Source of the DNA: Methylobacter sp.
GTDB lineage: Bacteria > Pseudomonadota > Gammaproteobacteria > Methylococcales > Methylomonadaceae
Reading direction: 5' to 3'
Length of the DNA stretch: 64,000 nucleotides
Assembly: GCA_030679035.1 (NCBI GenBank)
Contig: JAUXTH010000114.1
Span: forward strand, 31,231-95,230
A model generated the notes under the pieces. It was not told the origin of the DNA and made no database searches. It saw nothing but the letters and a program-made list of their open reading frames with translations. A program made the position numbers and the translations under genes. Shown here one piece after another: positions 18,172-28,092 of this stretch (the first letter of the stretch is position 1; each line of letters starts with the position of its first letter).

Positions 18172-18462
18172 TCAGTCTTTGTCCCTGGCATAAAACCACA
18201 TCTGGTAAACGATGAGCAGGATTTGCAGCCCCATAGAAATCCCCATTAACGCCCCGCTGGCAACGACAACATAGGCGAATGAGGGGATGGATTTGGTAAT
18301 AAACCACGACAGAATATCCAACAGCATCGCGGCAAAAGGGATCACGACCGCAACTCTCGCAATGCAGGAGCGATTGCCGAGTCCGACAGTTAACAGGAAA
18401 ACGGTATTTAAAATTCTTTCGCTGACGGAAATGTCGCGAAAGCGGGTATAAGATTCGGGCAT
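18172..18462 (-). CDS. Small conserved membrane protein, unknown function
   Basis: 96 residues from the ATG at 18462 (MPESYTRFRDISV...). In-frame upstream codons exist to 18501, but this start matches the usual N-terminus of a protein group I recall from methanotrophs and other gammaproteobacteria, often without a proper name. It has two or three membrane helices (about 25-50 and 60-90). Function unknown. Confidence 0.6.
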   Translation of the reverse strand: MPESYTRFRDISVSERILNTVFLLTVGLGNRSCIARVAVVIPFAAMLLDILSWFITKSIPSFAYVVVASGALMGISMGLQILLIVYQMWFYARDKD

Positions 18463-18864
18463 GATTGTCAGTGAATGGCGGGCGATAAGGGCGGATGCCA
18501 AGATGATAATTTTGTTGATTGTAACGGTGCAATTACTTGATGTAAAAGTTTAATGTGGGCTAAAAGGGAGTGTTGCCAATTTGACAAGATCCCTTTCAAG
18601 TACCATTGTTGTTCGCGAGTGGTTATAATTAGCTGCACATAATATTGATCATAGCCGCCGGTTTTACCTTGGCTTTTCACCGAATGTTGGCGGTTTGCAA
18701 CTCGTCACCTGCAATTCTAACCGAAAAGAGATGCAATTATTTTGATGTTAATACTGAAGGCAGAATGCTTGAGTGGTTCCGTTCAGGAAAGAAGCGGGGA
18801 TTTGTTTTGAGGCTAATGTCGGGTACAGCTTCCGCTTTAGCTTTACATCCTTGTAGGTATTATT
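18463..18864. other. Intergenic region between divergent genes
   Basis: About 400 bp with no convincing gene. It contains a TTGACA at 18581 and a TATAAT at 18624, but these are 37 bp apart and cannot form one promoter. The promoter of the penicillin-binding protein gene should lie here. A 75-codon open frame (18645-18872) has no ribosome site or recognisable domain. Confidence 0.5.
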
Positions 18865-21800
18865 ATGCATAAACGTGCGCTTTCTCGGCTGCTGCGGCTT
18901 TATATTTTAGTTGGATGCATCGTAGTCGGCATAGCGGTTAGCTCGCTGGTAAAAAAAGAGGTGCAGACCTCCAAATATCAGGCCCGTTACCTGTCGGAAA
19001 TAAGCAAACAATTGAGCACGGAGCTTAAGCCGGGGCATAGTTCAGCGATACGTTATCCCGATCACGGCCCTTACGATCAGCGCTTGGGCTACACACTATT
19101 GTCAGGCGAAATTGCCCGCCTGGAAAAATCCGGGTATGGCGTGACCACGCAGGCATCCATTTCGCCGATGATGACCCGGTTGGTCGATAATTACGGCCTG
19201 TTTCCTATCTATCAAGAAAAAACCCGGGCAGGGCTGCGCATTGTCGATCAAGCCGACCAAACTATATTCAGCGTCGTCTATCCTGCCCACGGGTATCCCA
19301 ATTTTAATGCCATCCCGCCGTTGGTACTGAACACCTTGCTGTTCATTGAAAACCGGGAGCTACTTGATGAAACTAACACCAATATAAATCCTGCGGTGGA
19401 ATGGGATCGCTTGGGTTTTGCCGCATTGCAAATGATGGCCCGAAAATTGGGCGCGGATATTAACGTGCCGGGCGGCAGCACCTTGGCTACGCAGTTGGAA
19501 AAGTACCGGCATTCGCCGGACGGCTATACCGAATCGATGGTAGAAAAGTTTCGCCAAATGGGCAGTGCGTCTCTGCGCGCCTATTTGCAGGGGCCGGATA
19601 CCCGTGAAATGAGACGGCAAATCGCACTGGCTTATTTGAATTCCATGCCGCTGGCTGCGACCGCGAAATTAGGCGAGGTGCATGGCTTGGGTGATGGTTT
19701 GACGGCCTGGTTCGGCGCCGACTTTAACGCGGTTAACCAGCTGCTCGGACAGAAATCAATCAATTTGATTGAGCAGATTTCCCCGCAACAGGCGCAAGCC
19801 TACCGACAAGTGCTTAATATTCTGTTGTCGCAAAGACGGCCTTCCTACCTTTTAGGCCCAGGATATGATGTGCTGCAAAATCTTACCGATAGTTATTTGC
19901 GGGTGCTGGCGGAACAGCATGTTATTTCAACATCGCTAAGAGACGCGGCCTTGCAGGCGTCCACAGTCCGCCTTGCAAAGTCGGATCAATTGCCGGTCAA
20001 ATTCATGGCCGAGCAAAAGACCCAGAACGTGTTGCGCACCCGCCTTGCCAGGACGCTGGGTATCAAGTCCAACTATGAGTTGGATCGTCTGGATTTAACC
20101 GTTAAAACCACGCTCGATTACGGCATCCAACAGGCGGTCACTCAGGCGTTGCGCCAGTTGAGCGAGCCTGATAAAGCCCGCGCCGCCGGTATACTGGGCT
20201 TTAGGATGCTTAATGAAAATATCGATCTTGCTCCTATCGTCTACAGCCTGATGCTGTTCGAGCGCGGCGAAAAAGGCAATCTGCTGCGCATCCAGACCGA
20301 TAATTATGACCAGCCGCTCGATATTAACGAAGGCATACGGCTAGATCTGGGTTCAACCGCGAAGTTGCGGACGATGGTGCATTATCTGGAACTTGTTACC
20401 GAGGTCTATCAGCAATATAAAGGCCAGCCGACGCTGGTGCTGAGTCGGGTTGAACTGCACCCGCGCGATTATCTATCGGCATGGGTTATCGGTCAGTTGC
20501 GGGCAAATCCGAACATAAAACTAGAGGACTTGCTTAACCAAGCCCTAGATCGACGTTATTCAGCCAGTCCCTATGAGAATTTTTATACCGGGGGCGGCGT
20601 GCATAGTTTCAATAACTTTACCCCGGATGAAAACTTTAAAATCATGTCGGTGCGCGATGCGCTCCGCGATTCAGTCAATCTGGTGTTCATACGGTTAATG
20701 CGCGATCTGGTCTACCATCACCTTTACAAACCGGAAGGCATAGCGCGATGGCTGGAAATCCCTGACGATCCCAGGCGCATGGAATATCTCCAGCGTTTTG
20801 CGGATAAAGAAGGCCAAGTTTATTTAAGGCGTTTTTACGAAAAATATCACGGCAAGCCGACCGATGAAATCATGGAGCTGCTGACCCAGCGGGTCTTTGC
20901 CAAACCGTCGCGTCTGGCCATGCTTTACCAAGCCGTTTACCCGGATGCCGATACTAAAGCGCTAAGCGGTTATTTGAATGCACACTTGACCGCAACGGAT
21001 TTGAATGCCGAGGATGTTGAGCAACTGCATCAAAAGTATTCACCGGCGAATTTTGATTTGCAGGATCAAGGCTATATCACCAAAGTCCATCCGCTGGAAT
21101 TGTGGCTGGTCGGTTACCTGATCCAACATCCCGAGGCCACGCGTGCCGAAGTGATTGCCGCCAGTGCCGAGCAGCGGCAGAATGTCTACAGGTGGCTGTT
21201 TAAGAGCAGCCGCAAAAATGCCCAGCAGCGGCGCATCATGACCTTGTTGGAAGATGAGGCTTTTAAGCAGATTCATACCGCCTGGGATCGTTTGGGTTAT
21301 CCGTTCGGATCGTTAACGCCTTCTTACGCGACATCGATCGGCGCATCGGGCGATCGCCCGGCGGCATTGGCCGAATTGATGGGCATTATACGCAACGATG
21401 GTACAAGATTGCCGATCGTCCGGTTTGACAGCCTGCATTACGCTCAAGCGACGCCTTATGAGACCGTGCTGGACAAGGTGCCGGAACAAGGCCTACAGGT
21501 GCTTGCCCCCGAAGTGGCGAAAGCGGCGCGCGGCGCACTGATCGGCGTGGTCGAGGCGGGAACGGCGGGGCGGCTCAAAGGCATCTATAAAAGCGCCGAC
21601 GGCAAACCGTTGTCGGTGGGCGGCAAGACCGGAACCGGCGATCATCGCCGGGAAATATGGGGGGCTGGCGGGCGCTTGATCGATTCGATATTCATCAGCC
21701 GCGCTGCCACCTTTACGTTTTTCCTCGGGGATCGATTTTTTGGCGTGATTACCGCCTATGTGGCGGGGCCGGATGCCGAGAAGTACCACTTTACCAGCTC

Positions 21801-21951
21801 ATTGCCGGTACAAATAATCAAGTTTCTGGAACCCACGCTGGCGCCTTTGGTGAATAAACCGGCGGATGGGGCGGCTTCTCAATTATTGGCCAATGTAAAA
21901 ACAGTAGCGGCAGGGAAGGTTGATGATCCGGCTGTCGTTTCCTCACCTTAG
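18865..21951 (+). CDS. Bifunctional penicillin-binding protein (GT51 transglycosylase plus transpeptidase)
   Basis: 1,028 residues with an N-terminal membrane anchor (about 10-30). The GT51 part is visible around residues 150-280, with LLFIENRELLDE holding catalytic Glu162 and GGSTLATQLEKY. The transpeptidase part has the SxxK motif STAK with Ser497, the SxN motif SVN at 603-605, and the KTG motif at 921-923 in VGGKTGTG. It polymerises and cross-links peptidoglycan outside the inner membrane. It is longer than PBP1a/1b because of inserts (about 620-820), and is a divergent class A type rather than typical MrcA or MrcB. Confidence 0.85.
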   Translation: MHKRALSRLLRLYILVGCIVVGIAVSSLVKKEVQTSKYQARYLSEISKQLSTELKPGHSSAIRYPDHGPYDQRLGYTLLSGEIARLEKSGYGVTTQASISPMMTRLVDNYGLFPIYQEKTRAGLRIVDQADQTIFSVVYPAHGYPNFNAIPPLVLNTLLFIENRELLDETNTNINPAVEWDRLGFAALQMMARKLGADINVPGGSTLATQLEKYRHSPDGYTESMVEKFRQMGSASLRAYLQGPDTREMRRQIALAYLNSMPLAATAKLGEVHGLGDGLTAWFGADFNAVNQLLGQKSINLIEQISPQQAQAYRQVLNILLSQRRPSYLLGPGYDVLQNLTDSYLRVLAEQHVISTSLRDAALQASTVRLAKSDQLPVKFMAEQKTQNVLRTRLARTLGIKSNYELDRLDLTVKTTLDYGIQQAVTQALRQLSEPDKARAAGILGFRMLNENIDLAPIVYSLMLFERGEKGNLLRIQTDNYDQPLDINEGIRLDLGSTAKLRTMVHYLELVTEVYQQYKGQPTLVLSRVELHPRDYLSAWVIGQLRANPNIKLEDLLNQALDRRYSASPYENFYTGGGVHSFNNFTPDENFKIMSVRDALRDSVNLVFIRLMRDLVYHHLYKPEGIARWLEIPDDPRRMEYLQRFADKEGQVYLRRFYEKYHGKPTDEIMELLTQRVFAKPSRLAMLYQAVYPDADTKALSGYLNAHLTATDLNAEDVEQLHQKYSPANFDLQDQGYITKVHPLELWLVGYLIQHPEATRAEVIAASAEQRQNVYRWLFKSSRKNAQQRRIMTLLEDEAFKQIHTAWDRLGYPFGSLTPSYATSIGASGDRPAALAELMGIIRNDGTRLPIVRFDSLHYAQATPYETVLDKVPEQGLQVLAPEVAKAARGALIGVVEAGTAGRLKGIYKSADGKPLSVGGKTGTGDHRREIWGAGGRLIDSIFISRAATFTFFLGDRFFGVITAYVAGPDAEKYHFTSSLPVQIIKFLEPTLAPLVNKPADGAASQLLANVKTVAAGKVDDPAVVSSP

Positions 21952-21970
21952 CGGGTGTTAAGCTCCCATT

Positions 21971-22048
21971 CGTTCGACCTGAGCTTGTCGAAGGGCATTT
22001 CGCGCAATGACTTAAGCCATTCATGCTTCGACAAGCTCAGCACGAACG
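21971..22048. repeat. REP-like inverted repeat (GTTCGA...GCTTGTCGAAG type)
   Basis: Two 23-nt arms (21971-21993 and 22026-22048) are reverse complements with 2 mismatches, separated by 32 bp. The motif TTCGACAAGCTCAG is a common dispersed palindrome in proteobacterial genomes. It lies between convergent PBP and mutM genes. Confidence 0.75.
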
Positions 22049-22116
22049 GCCTAAGTCAACAGTATTGGCTTAAGCGGGTGACTGTATTGTTTTGGTAAAT
22101 ACCCGCCCTAAGCGCA

Positions 22117-22932
22117 TTATCGCTGGCAACTACCGCAAAACACCGTCGAGCGATTAGCTATCCTGACTTCAGTTAGCGGCTGGTTACAACTCACACACGG
22201 CAACCCGGCACGGCCATAAACCCTAAGCTGCTGTTGAAAATAGCCGGGTTTTCCGGCTTCATTGACAAAATCCCTCAGCGTCGTGCCGCCTTGCTCGATG
22301 GCTTGGCGTAAAATCACACGAATACACTCCGCCAGTTTTTGATAACGCGCCAAGGAAACCTTGCCTGCTTGGCGCGTAGGTTGTATGCCGGCCGTAAACA
22401 ATGCTTCATTGGCGTAAATGTTGCCAACGCCGACCACGATATGACTGTCCATAATGAATGACTTCACCGCTGTTTTGCGGTTTCTGGACAATGCATACAG
22501 CAGCTCACCGTTAAAATCGGATAACAACGGTTCAGGGCCTAAATCTTTGAGCAATGGGTGTTCCACAGCAGGTTCCGTAGTCCACAACACCGCACCAAAT
22601 CGGCGCGGATCGTTAAAACGCAGCACCGTTCCGTCATTAAACACAAAGTCGACATGGTCGTGTTTGCCCGCCGTCTGACCCGTAGACATAATCCGCAAGT
22701 TCCCGGACATGCCTAAATGCAACAACACCGTGCCTGAGGCGGTGGAAAACAGCAGGTACTTCGCCCGTCTGGACACTGATTGAATGCAGAGCCCGGTTAA
22801 GGTTTGATCAAGCGTTTCAGGCACGGGCCAGCGCAGTTTTCGCTGGCGGACGATGACCTGTTTGATGGTTTGCCCTTCAATATGCGGCGCGATGCCTCGG
22901 CAGGTGGTTTCAACTTCGGGTAATTCAGGCAT
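22117..22932 (-). CDS. mutM: Formamidopyrimidine-DNA glycosylase
   Basis: 271 residues, the normal length. The N-terminus MPELPEVET carries the catalytic Pro2 and Glu3, and the C-terminus has the zinc finger CVSCNQPL...FCGSCQR. The H2TH region and the void-filling loop are also present. It removes oxidised purines such as 8-oxoguanine. It is convergent with the PBP gene. Confidence 0.97.
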   Translation of the reverse strand: MPELPEVETTCRGIAPHIEGQTIKQVIVRQRKLRWPVPETLDQTLTGLCIQSVSRRAKYLLFSTASGTVLLHLGMSGNLRIMSTGQTAGKHDHVDFVFNDGTVLRFNDPRRFGAVLWTTEPAVEHPLLKDLGPEPLLSDFNGELLYALSRNRKTAVKSFIMDSHIVVGVGNIYANEALFTAGIQPTRQAGKVSLARYQKLAECIRVILRQAIEQGGTTLRDFVNEAGKPGYFQQQLRVYGRAGLPCVSCNQPLTEVRIANRSTVFCGSCQR

Positions 22933-23206
22933 GGGAAAGGGCTATGATTGGATTTTGAGCAGAGTTTAACATGGATATGAGGGTAGATTTCAGTGTCTTT
23001 TGGCACATGCTAAGCTACATCGTCAAGGACGCATCGTTGATGCCATGTTTTTTATACAAAATAGTTTAAGTGATTTATATAACTAACTATTTTTTCAATG
23101 AAAATACATTGAAGATTATCTGTTATGTCCTAAGAAATAGATTATAATCAGCTTGCGTTTAAGTTCATTTTCCACAATATCCATTTTACTAAAAGAAGAA
23201 AACAGT

Positions 23207-23431
23207 ATGAGCAGTGTCTGGGTTGTAGGCAATCATGTAAAGGTTGAAGGTATGCATGAGGATTTTAAAATACTCTCGTATAACTTTATTGTTGGTGGTT
23301 GTGTTGAAATGATTCTGGAATCAACAGAAGGCAGTCGATTTTTTTTAAAGCGTAGAAAAACGCAAATCGTCAATATTCAAGATCAGTATACTTTTGACGC
23401 CGGATCGAACGATGAAAATTACAGCTATTAA
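23207..23431 (+). CDS. Small hypothetical protein
   Basis: 74 residues from the ATG at 23207, with an AAGAAGAA purine stretch upstream. The sequence is beta-rich (VWVVGNHVKVEGMHEDFKI, CVEMILESTEGSRFFLKRRK) and looks like a small barrel or strand-forming domain. No family is recognised. It lies in an AT-rich accessory region between mutM and the PKS cluster. Confidence 0.5.
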   Translation: MSSVWVVGNHVKVEGMHEDFKILSYNFIVGGCVEMILESTEGSRFFLKRRKTQIVNIQDQYTFDAGSNDENYSY

Positions 23432-23632
23432 TGTGGCTTGTGGCGGACTTTTATAACTGACATGTCAAATAGCGTGAAAAATTGATACAGCAATGATTGC
23501 TGTATTGGCTGAAAAAACGCACACTGAATCTAACAAAATTAGAAGCTGATTTGCTTCGAGCTTGCCCCCCCTCCAATTCCGCGGTTGCGCCTGACCGACC
23601 TTGTCATCTAAGCTCCATTTCTCTAACAAACG

Positions 23633-23923
23633 TTAATTCCATGGCGGCGTATCGCTGTTATAGGCAACAAAGTCTTTAGCAGTTGCATGTGTTTTGACAC
23701 CTGCATTGGTGTTCTTGGATGAAGAACCGACTTTGGCGGGTGCAGCCTTCGATCTTGGCGATTGCACAGCACCGGCTTCAGCTTGCCATCGTGTAAAAAG
23801 CGTAATGTCCTTATCTGCCGGGACAAACCATTTCTTTTGGACTGCATCCCACCTCGCGCCGAGCGCTTTTGCCTCATCCTTTTGGGCGAAAGGGACATTC
23901 AGATAAATTTTCGAGTCTGCCAT
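23633..23923 (-). CDS. DUF5710-domain protein
   Basis: 96 residues from the ATG at 23923. The N-terminal half is the DUF5710 pattern: YLNVPFAQKDEAKALGARWD, then KKWFVPADKD. This short domain is often part of DNA primases or conjugation proteins, and also occurs alone. The C-terminal half is Ala/Ser/Lys-rich and ends in DTPPWN, a tail often seen in single-strand DNA-binding contexts. Function inferred only at family level. Confidence 0.65.
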   Translation of the reverse strand: MADSKIYLNVPFAQKDEAKALGARWDAVQKKWFVPADKDITLFTRWQAEAGAVQSPRSKAAPAKVGSSSKNTNAGVKTHATAKDFVAYNSDTPPWN

Positions 23924-24062
23924 TTTATTAAGATAGGGGAGGATTAGATGAATTGCTGTATTAATTATAAGGCATTCCCTTTCTCTCCAGCAAAAGAGGT
24001 TCCAAACCGCCGATCCAGAACAGGTGTAACATTGGTCATAGCGCGCTGGAAACAATACACAC

Positions 24063-24447
24063 ATGAAGCTCAAAACCAATCATGCCGCACTGTATAAGGA
24101 GGGGGCCGATTTCCTCTCCAGTATCTAATCCTGGCGACGCAACTGGGCGCGCGTCGTCCCCATTCTTTCTTTGATGGCTACCGTATCATTTACACCACCA
24201 ACACCCTCGAGTCGGTGAACATGAGTCTGCGCAAGATCACCAAAAACCGGGCAGTGTTCCCCAGTGACGGGGCGGTGCTGAAGTTGTTGAATACCAGGCA
24301 AAAACAGACGGCGCCATTACAAAACTGGAAAGCCGCTCTCAATCGGTTTAGTATTATGTTCGAGGATTGGATGTTTATCGGACAATTGAAAAATCCGTTT
24401 TACACAGAATTTGAGACACTCTCTATTGAGTGCCCTATTCGGATTTA
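24063..24447 (+). pseudogene. IS256-family transposase relic, internally deleted
   Basis: From about 24164 the plus frame reads FFDGYRIIYTTNTLESVN, then MSLRKITKNRAVFPSDGA and NWKAALNRFSIMFEDW, which is the conserved C-terminus of IS256/Mutator-type transposases, with some residues missing after KLL. About 100 bp upstream an ATG (24063) opens a short frame (MKLKTNHAALYKEGADFLSS) that resembles an IS256 N-terminus and stops at 24126. The catalytic core between them is gone. I see no terminal inverted repeats by eye. Confidence 0.75.
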
Positions 24448-24548
24448 GATTGGTCTTTAACTAACCATAGTTATACTCCTTTATGGCGCTTTATTATATT
24501 TATTGAGTTCCATAATTTTAGCTATAAGCAATTAACAAAGGACGAGCA

Positions 24549-25562
24549 ATGACTGATAGTCAGCATGATTTGAAAGATCTACTAAAAAAACGATTATTCG
24601 ACAGTATTTCCGCGCAGATCGATTTGATCGGCTATGTGCCGGATGATATAGCCAAACTGGTCAAGAATTTTACCTTTGATACCGAAGTGGTTGGTCAGTC
24701 GCCAGATGATGTGGAGTTTGCTCGTCGCTCAGGTAAAGATACCGATCCGGATTCAACGGAAAGCAGTTGCGATAAGGACAGTCTTGCGAGCCAGGTTAAT
24801 AATTATTACGACCAGGCGTTTTACAGCAGCGATGGGATCATGGGTATTTTGCTTGGCGGAACCGAGTATAGAAATATCGGCTACTGGGATGAAACGACTA
24901 CGACCCAGAATGAAGCGTCTGAGCGGCTGCAAGATGCTTTGCTTGATTTTATGCCTGAAAAATCAGGACGGATACTGGATGTGGCTTGCGGGATGGGGGC
25001 ATCAACGCGTCGATTGCTGAATCATTATCCGGCTGAGAATGTCTGGGCGATCAATATCTCGGAAAAACAGCTCGAATCAGCCCGAAAGAATGCGCCGGGA
25101 TGTAATGCTCAGGTTATGAATGCAGTCGATATGGAATTTGACGATGAATTTTTCGATAATATTCTGTGTATCGAAGCCGCTTTTCATTTTGAAACCCGGC
25201 GGAAATTCCTTGAAGATGCGTATCGGGTTCTCAAAAAGGGTGGGCGTCTGGTTTTATCCGATACGCTGTTTACATCTAGGGAAAGGCTGGTGCAGCATGC
25301 TGTTTTTCCCAGCCCAGAAAATCATATAGAAACGGTTGATGAATACCGGAAGCTGTTATCTGAGGTGGGTTTTAGCAATATTATCATCAATGATGTTAGC
25401 AAAGAGGTATGGGGCGCGCATTTCCTGCATACCGCAAACAAGATTCACGAAGAGTTTTATAACGGCAACCTCAATATTGTTCAGCTGACTGAAATCCTGT
25501 GGACTTATTATCACTTGAACTCAATCACCGGACTGTGCCTTTTTGTCAGCGCACAAAAATGA
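24549..25562 (+). CDS. SAM-dependent methyltransferase, probable tailoring enzyme of the PKS cluster
   Basis: 337 residues with an N-terminal extension (about 1-85) and a class I methyltransferase domain. SAM motif I is ILDVACGMGAS at 142-152; the acidic loop (INISEKQLESARKN) and the post-motif strand DNILCIEAAFHFETRRKFLE follow. The GGTEYRNIGYWDE lead-in is typical of the O-methyltransferases in polyketide clusters (geranyl-PP/sterol-MT-like group). A good GGACGAG ribosome site precedes the ATG. It is probably an O-methyltransferase acting on the finished chain. Substrate is inferred. Confidence 0.8.
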   Translation: MTDSQHDLKDLLKKRLFDSISAQIDLIGYVPDDIAKLVKNFTFDTEVVGQSPDDVEFARRSGKDTDPDSTESSCDKDSLASQVNNYYDQAFYSSDGIMGILLGGTEYRNIGYWDETTTTQNEASERLQDALLDFMPEKSGRILDVACGMGASTRRLLNHYPAENVWAINISEKQLESARKNAPGCNAQVMNAVDMEFDDEFFDNILCIEAAFHFETRRKFLEDAYRVLKKGGRLVLSDTLFTSRERLVQHAVFPSPENHIETVDEYRKLLSEVGFSNIIINDVSKEVWGAHFLHTANKIHEEFYNGNLNIVQLTEILWTYYHLNSITGLCLFVSAQK

Positions 25563-25598
25563 TGATTGAGTTCCGTTGCGCCCGGTAATCAGCCGGGT

Positions 25599-26618
25599 TC
25601 ATAATTTCAATTTAGCCTCGGCAGGAATCTGGCTGAGGTCAACCTGATGATCGTAGCGGTGGATTTCTCCCTTTTCAGTATCCAGCAGGAAGTTATTGAA
25701 CAGATTGCCGTGAAGGTTTCTTTTTAATTTGATATTGACGTCGTATATCGGAAACATCCTGATGATATAGACCTCCCGGTCGATCTGTTCGTTTTTCCAG
25801 CGTTCGGCGGCATGAAAATTTTTGTTGTTCCATAACAGCACTTTGCCTTTGGTTTCGGTTGTCATTAGAAACTCGTCGGCATAGTGCCTTTTAGCCAGAC
25901 CGATAACGCTTTTATACAGATTCATCAAATCCTGATGCGGTTTGCTTGCGGCAAAAGCGGCAAGGGCTTTGGGGGGGATTTTGTCTGGGTCCACATAACC
26001 GCTTTCATCCAGATTGCTGCGGTCTTCTGAAAAATACTGGTATAGAAATTTTAATAATATGTTGCCGGGAAGTTTTAATTTGCTTTCCGGCAGCACTTGA
26101 ATGCGGCCGCCATTTTCATTATCGAGATCAACCAGGGGAATATAAATGGTAATGTCGTTTTCGGTTTCGTAAAAATGGTGAAAATTGGGTAAGTCGGTAT
26201 GTATCCCGGCAGCTGAACGCTCATAGTCATTACGCAGATACATATCGTAAGAAACGACTATATAGCGGGTTTTAAAGAAGCGCTGAAAGTCGTTTTTCAA
26301 TAGGTATTTTAAAACTTTTTCTATATAAGCCTGCTCGCCGTAAACTGCTTTTTTATAGGTTTTGTCATACAGTTTTTTCACCAATTTTTTGGCGATGCCG
26401 GGGAAGGTATTAAAAAAAAAGCCTAATGCCTTGCCTTCTAGATATACCTGATGCTCGTTATTAACGAAAAATTTCGGGAAGTCGTTATGGCCTTCTGCTT
26501 TCGTTAGATAGTGCTGTTTAATTTCATCCACCAGTTCATTCGGTAACGATAGATTTGTTTCCACGAATCCGCTGGAATAGTATTCGTTAAAATAATTTTC
26601 TTTCAGAATATTGTGCAT
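25599..26618 (-). CDS. Fe(II)/2-oxoglutarate-dependent oxygenase (phytanoyl-CoA dioxygenase-like)
   Basis: 339 residues with the double-stranded beta-helix iron site: HxD motif at His140-Asp142 (GIHTDLPNF), distal His269 (NNKNFHAAERWK) and Arg287 (REVYIIRMF) for 2-oxoglutarate. The convergent arrangement with the first methyltransferase gene, inside the cluster, points to a tailoring hydroxylase. In the pederin family an oxygenase hydroxylates the carbon that later carries the methoxy-aminal, which would fit, but the substrate is inference. Confidence 0.75.
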   Translation of the reverse strand: MHNILKENYFNEYYSSGFVETNLSLPNELVDEIKQHYLTKAEGHNDFPKFFVNNEHQVYLEGKALGFFFNTFPGIAKKLVKKLYDKTYKKAVYGEQAYIEKVLKYLLKNDFQRFFKTRYIVVSYDMYLRNDYERSAAGIHTDLPNFHHFYETENDITIYIPLVDLDNENGGRIQVLPESKLKLPGNILLKFLYQYFSEDRSNLDESGYVDPDKIPPKALAAFAASKPHQDLMNLYKSVIGLAKRHYADEFLMTTETKGKVLLWNNKNFHAAERWKNEQIDREVYIIRMFPIYDVNIKLKRNLHGNLFNNFLLDTEKGEIHRYDHQVDLSQIPAEAKLKL

Positions 26619-27129
26619 TGCCGCGTTCTCTCTATAAATACCATTTTTAGGTTATGTTTTTTTTGCATTATATGCATCAGGCAGATTGAAAGCCATTTAT
26701 TCATTATTTTGTTGTACCTACAGTATTAACCTATTTTGGAATCCTTGAGTGGTTAACGAAAATAATGCAAAACTATTCCTTGCAAGGGCTTTATTACAGG
26801 GTACGCTGTCCATCCAGTTTGCAATGATCCATGGTGGGCGAGAACCTCGCCAGGCACCCAGACAACAACGAATAAAGGTATGTTTCCCGGCTTGACTCAG
26901 TATCGTTCGTAAGTTTAAAGCGTGCTATGGTCAGATGGTTTTCATGGGCTATTCACGGCAGTTGGTAGCCAAGATAAAAGTGGTTTTTAGCAATAATGGC
27001 CTTTATAATCGATCAAAGCCGATTTTATATGCAGTTTTTGATATTAAGCGAAAGAAAATGCGAAGCTGAATGCCGGGTGTATGCCGACTTGATAATTCAT
27101 GCTACATAACAAATTAGGAGATACTCACA
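26619..27129. other. Non-coding region between the divergent oxygenase and methyltransferase genes
   Basis: 511 bp without a supported gene. The frame around 26826 reads MIHGGREPRQAPRQQR in a short run, a peptide I associate with flanks or remnants of insertion sequences, but no transposase motif is visible. Promoters for both neighbours should lie here. An AAATTAGGAG stretch before 27130 is the ribosome site of the second methyltransferase gene. Confidence 0.4.
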
Positions 27130-27945
27130 ATGCTAGTTTCAGAGTCGGAACAAGTCGCCAGCCTGTATGATTCGCCAGAAGGTCAATTGGGACCGATATT
27201 GTTTGGTGGGCATTTGCACTGGGGCTACTGGGATGAAAATAACGCCGATGACAATTTTGCCGCCGCCGCAGACAGGCTGGCGCAGATAATGATCGACAAG
27301 GTGCAAATACAGGAAGGACAACGATTTATTGATCTTGGCTGCGGAGTAGGGCAGCCGGCGATGAGACTGGCTAAAGCTAAAGGCTGCTTGGTGGACGGCA
27401 TCACCATCAGCAAGTTTCAGCAGCAGAGCGCAACATCTAAAGCCCAAGCCGAAGGCATGCAGGACAAGCTCCGGTTTATCCACGGCAGCGCTCTGGACAT
27501 ACCTAGTGAAGATCAGACCTATGACGGGGGCTGGTTTTTTGAGTCTATTTTTCACATGGGTCACCGTGACGCCCTGCTTGAAGCCAATCGGGTGTTGAAA
27601 CCCGGTGCGACCCTGGTGCTGACTGATTTGCCGACCCTGCCGACCACGACCGAAGAGTTCAAGGCGTTTGTTCAGCAACATATACATTCCAGCTTTATTG
27701 CCAAAGAGGACTACCCGGACTTGATGGCGGAAACAGGATTCGAGCTGGTAGGGATTGATGAGATTACGGAAAATGTGATGCCCTGGCTGGTTCCCAAATT
27801 CAAGGAAACCATTGAGGAGCATAAGCAGAAAATTACGGAACTGCTTAACGACACTGCCGACAAAGCAATTGATGACTGGGTTTACCTGTTTGAATATATG
27901 AGTGAAAATTTGGGGTACATGGTGGTTACAGCAAGGAAGTTATAG
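27130..27945 (+). CDS. SAM-dependent methyltransferase, probable O-methyltransferase of the PKS cluster
   Basis: 271 residues, a UbiE/sterol-MT-like class I methyltransferase. SAM motif I is FIDLGCGVGQP at 66-76, followed by VDGITISKFQQQ, and the catalytic region SIFHMGHRDALLEANRVLKPGA. The closest recognisable style is that of polyketide O-methyltransferases that act on free hydroxyls. A ribosome site (AGGAG) lies 9 bp upstream of the ATG. It lies 147 bp before the giant synthase and probably shares its transcript. Confidence 0.8.
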   Translation: MLVSESEQVASLYDSPEGQLGPILFGGHLHWGYWDENNADDNFAAAADRLAQIMIDKVQIQEGQRFIDLGCGVGQPAMRLAKAKGCLVDGITISKFQQQSATSKAQAEGMQDKLRFIHGSALDIPSEDQTYDGGWFFESIFHMGHRDALLEANRVLKPGATLVLTDLPTLPTTTEEFKAFVQQHIHSSFIAKEDYPDLMAETGFELVGIDEITENVMPWLVPKFKETIEEHKQKITELLNDTADKAIDDWVYLFEYMSENLGYMVVTARKL

Positions 27946-28092
27946 TAAATACTGAATAAACCCATCCTGGATTTTTCAGTGGCAGTGCGCCCTTGCACTG
28001 CAGGAACGGCTGATTCAATCAGTCATTCCTTATAACCAATGGTTATGCAAATTTAGGCTGGCAACTGATTGGATAGCGCCTGGGGCTTGGTA

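Noticed and set aside
18581..18629. TTGACA and TATAAT upstream of the penicillin-binding protein gene as one promoter
   Set aside because: The spacer is 37 bp, more than twice the usual 16-18 bp.
27139..27822. Antisense frame of 227 codons opposite the second methyltransferase gene
   Set aside because: No domain; the plus strand gene has clear SAM motifs and a ribosome site.
28069..28092. TTG at 28069 as start of PKS-1
   Set aside because: The in-frame ATG at 28093 has a G-rich upstream site and gives a normal N-terminus; the eight extra residues are not supported.
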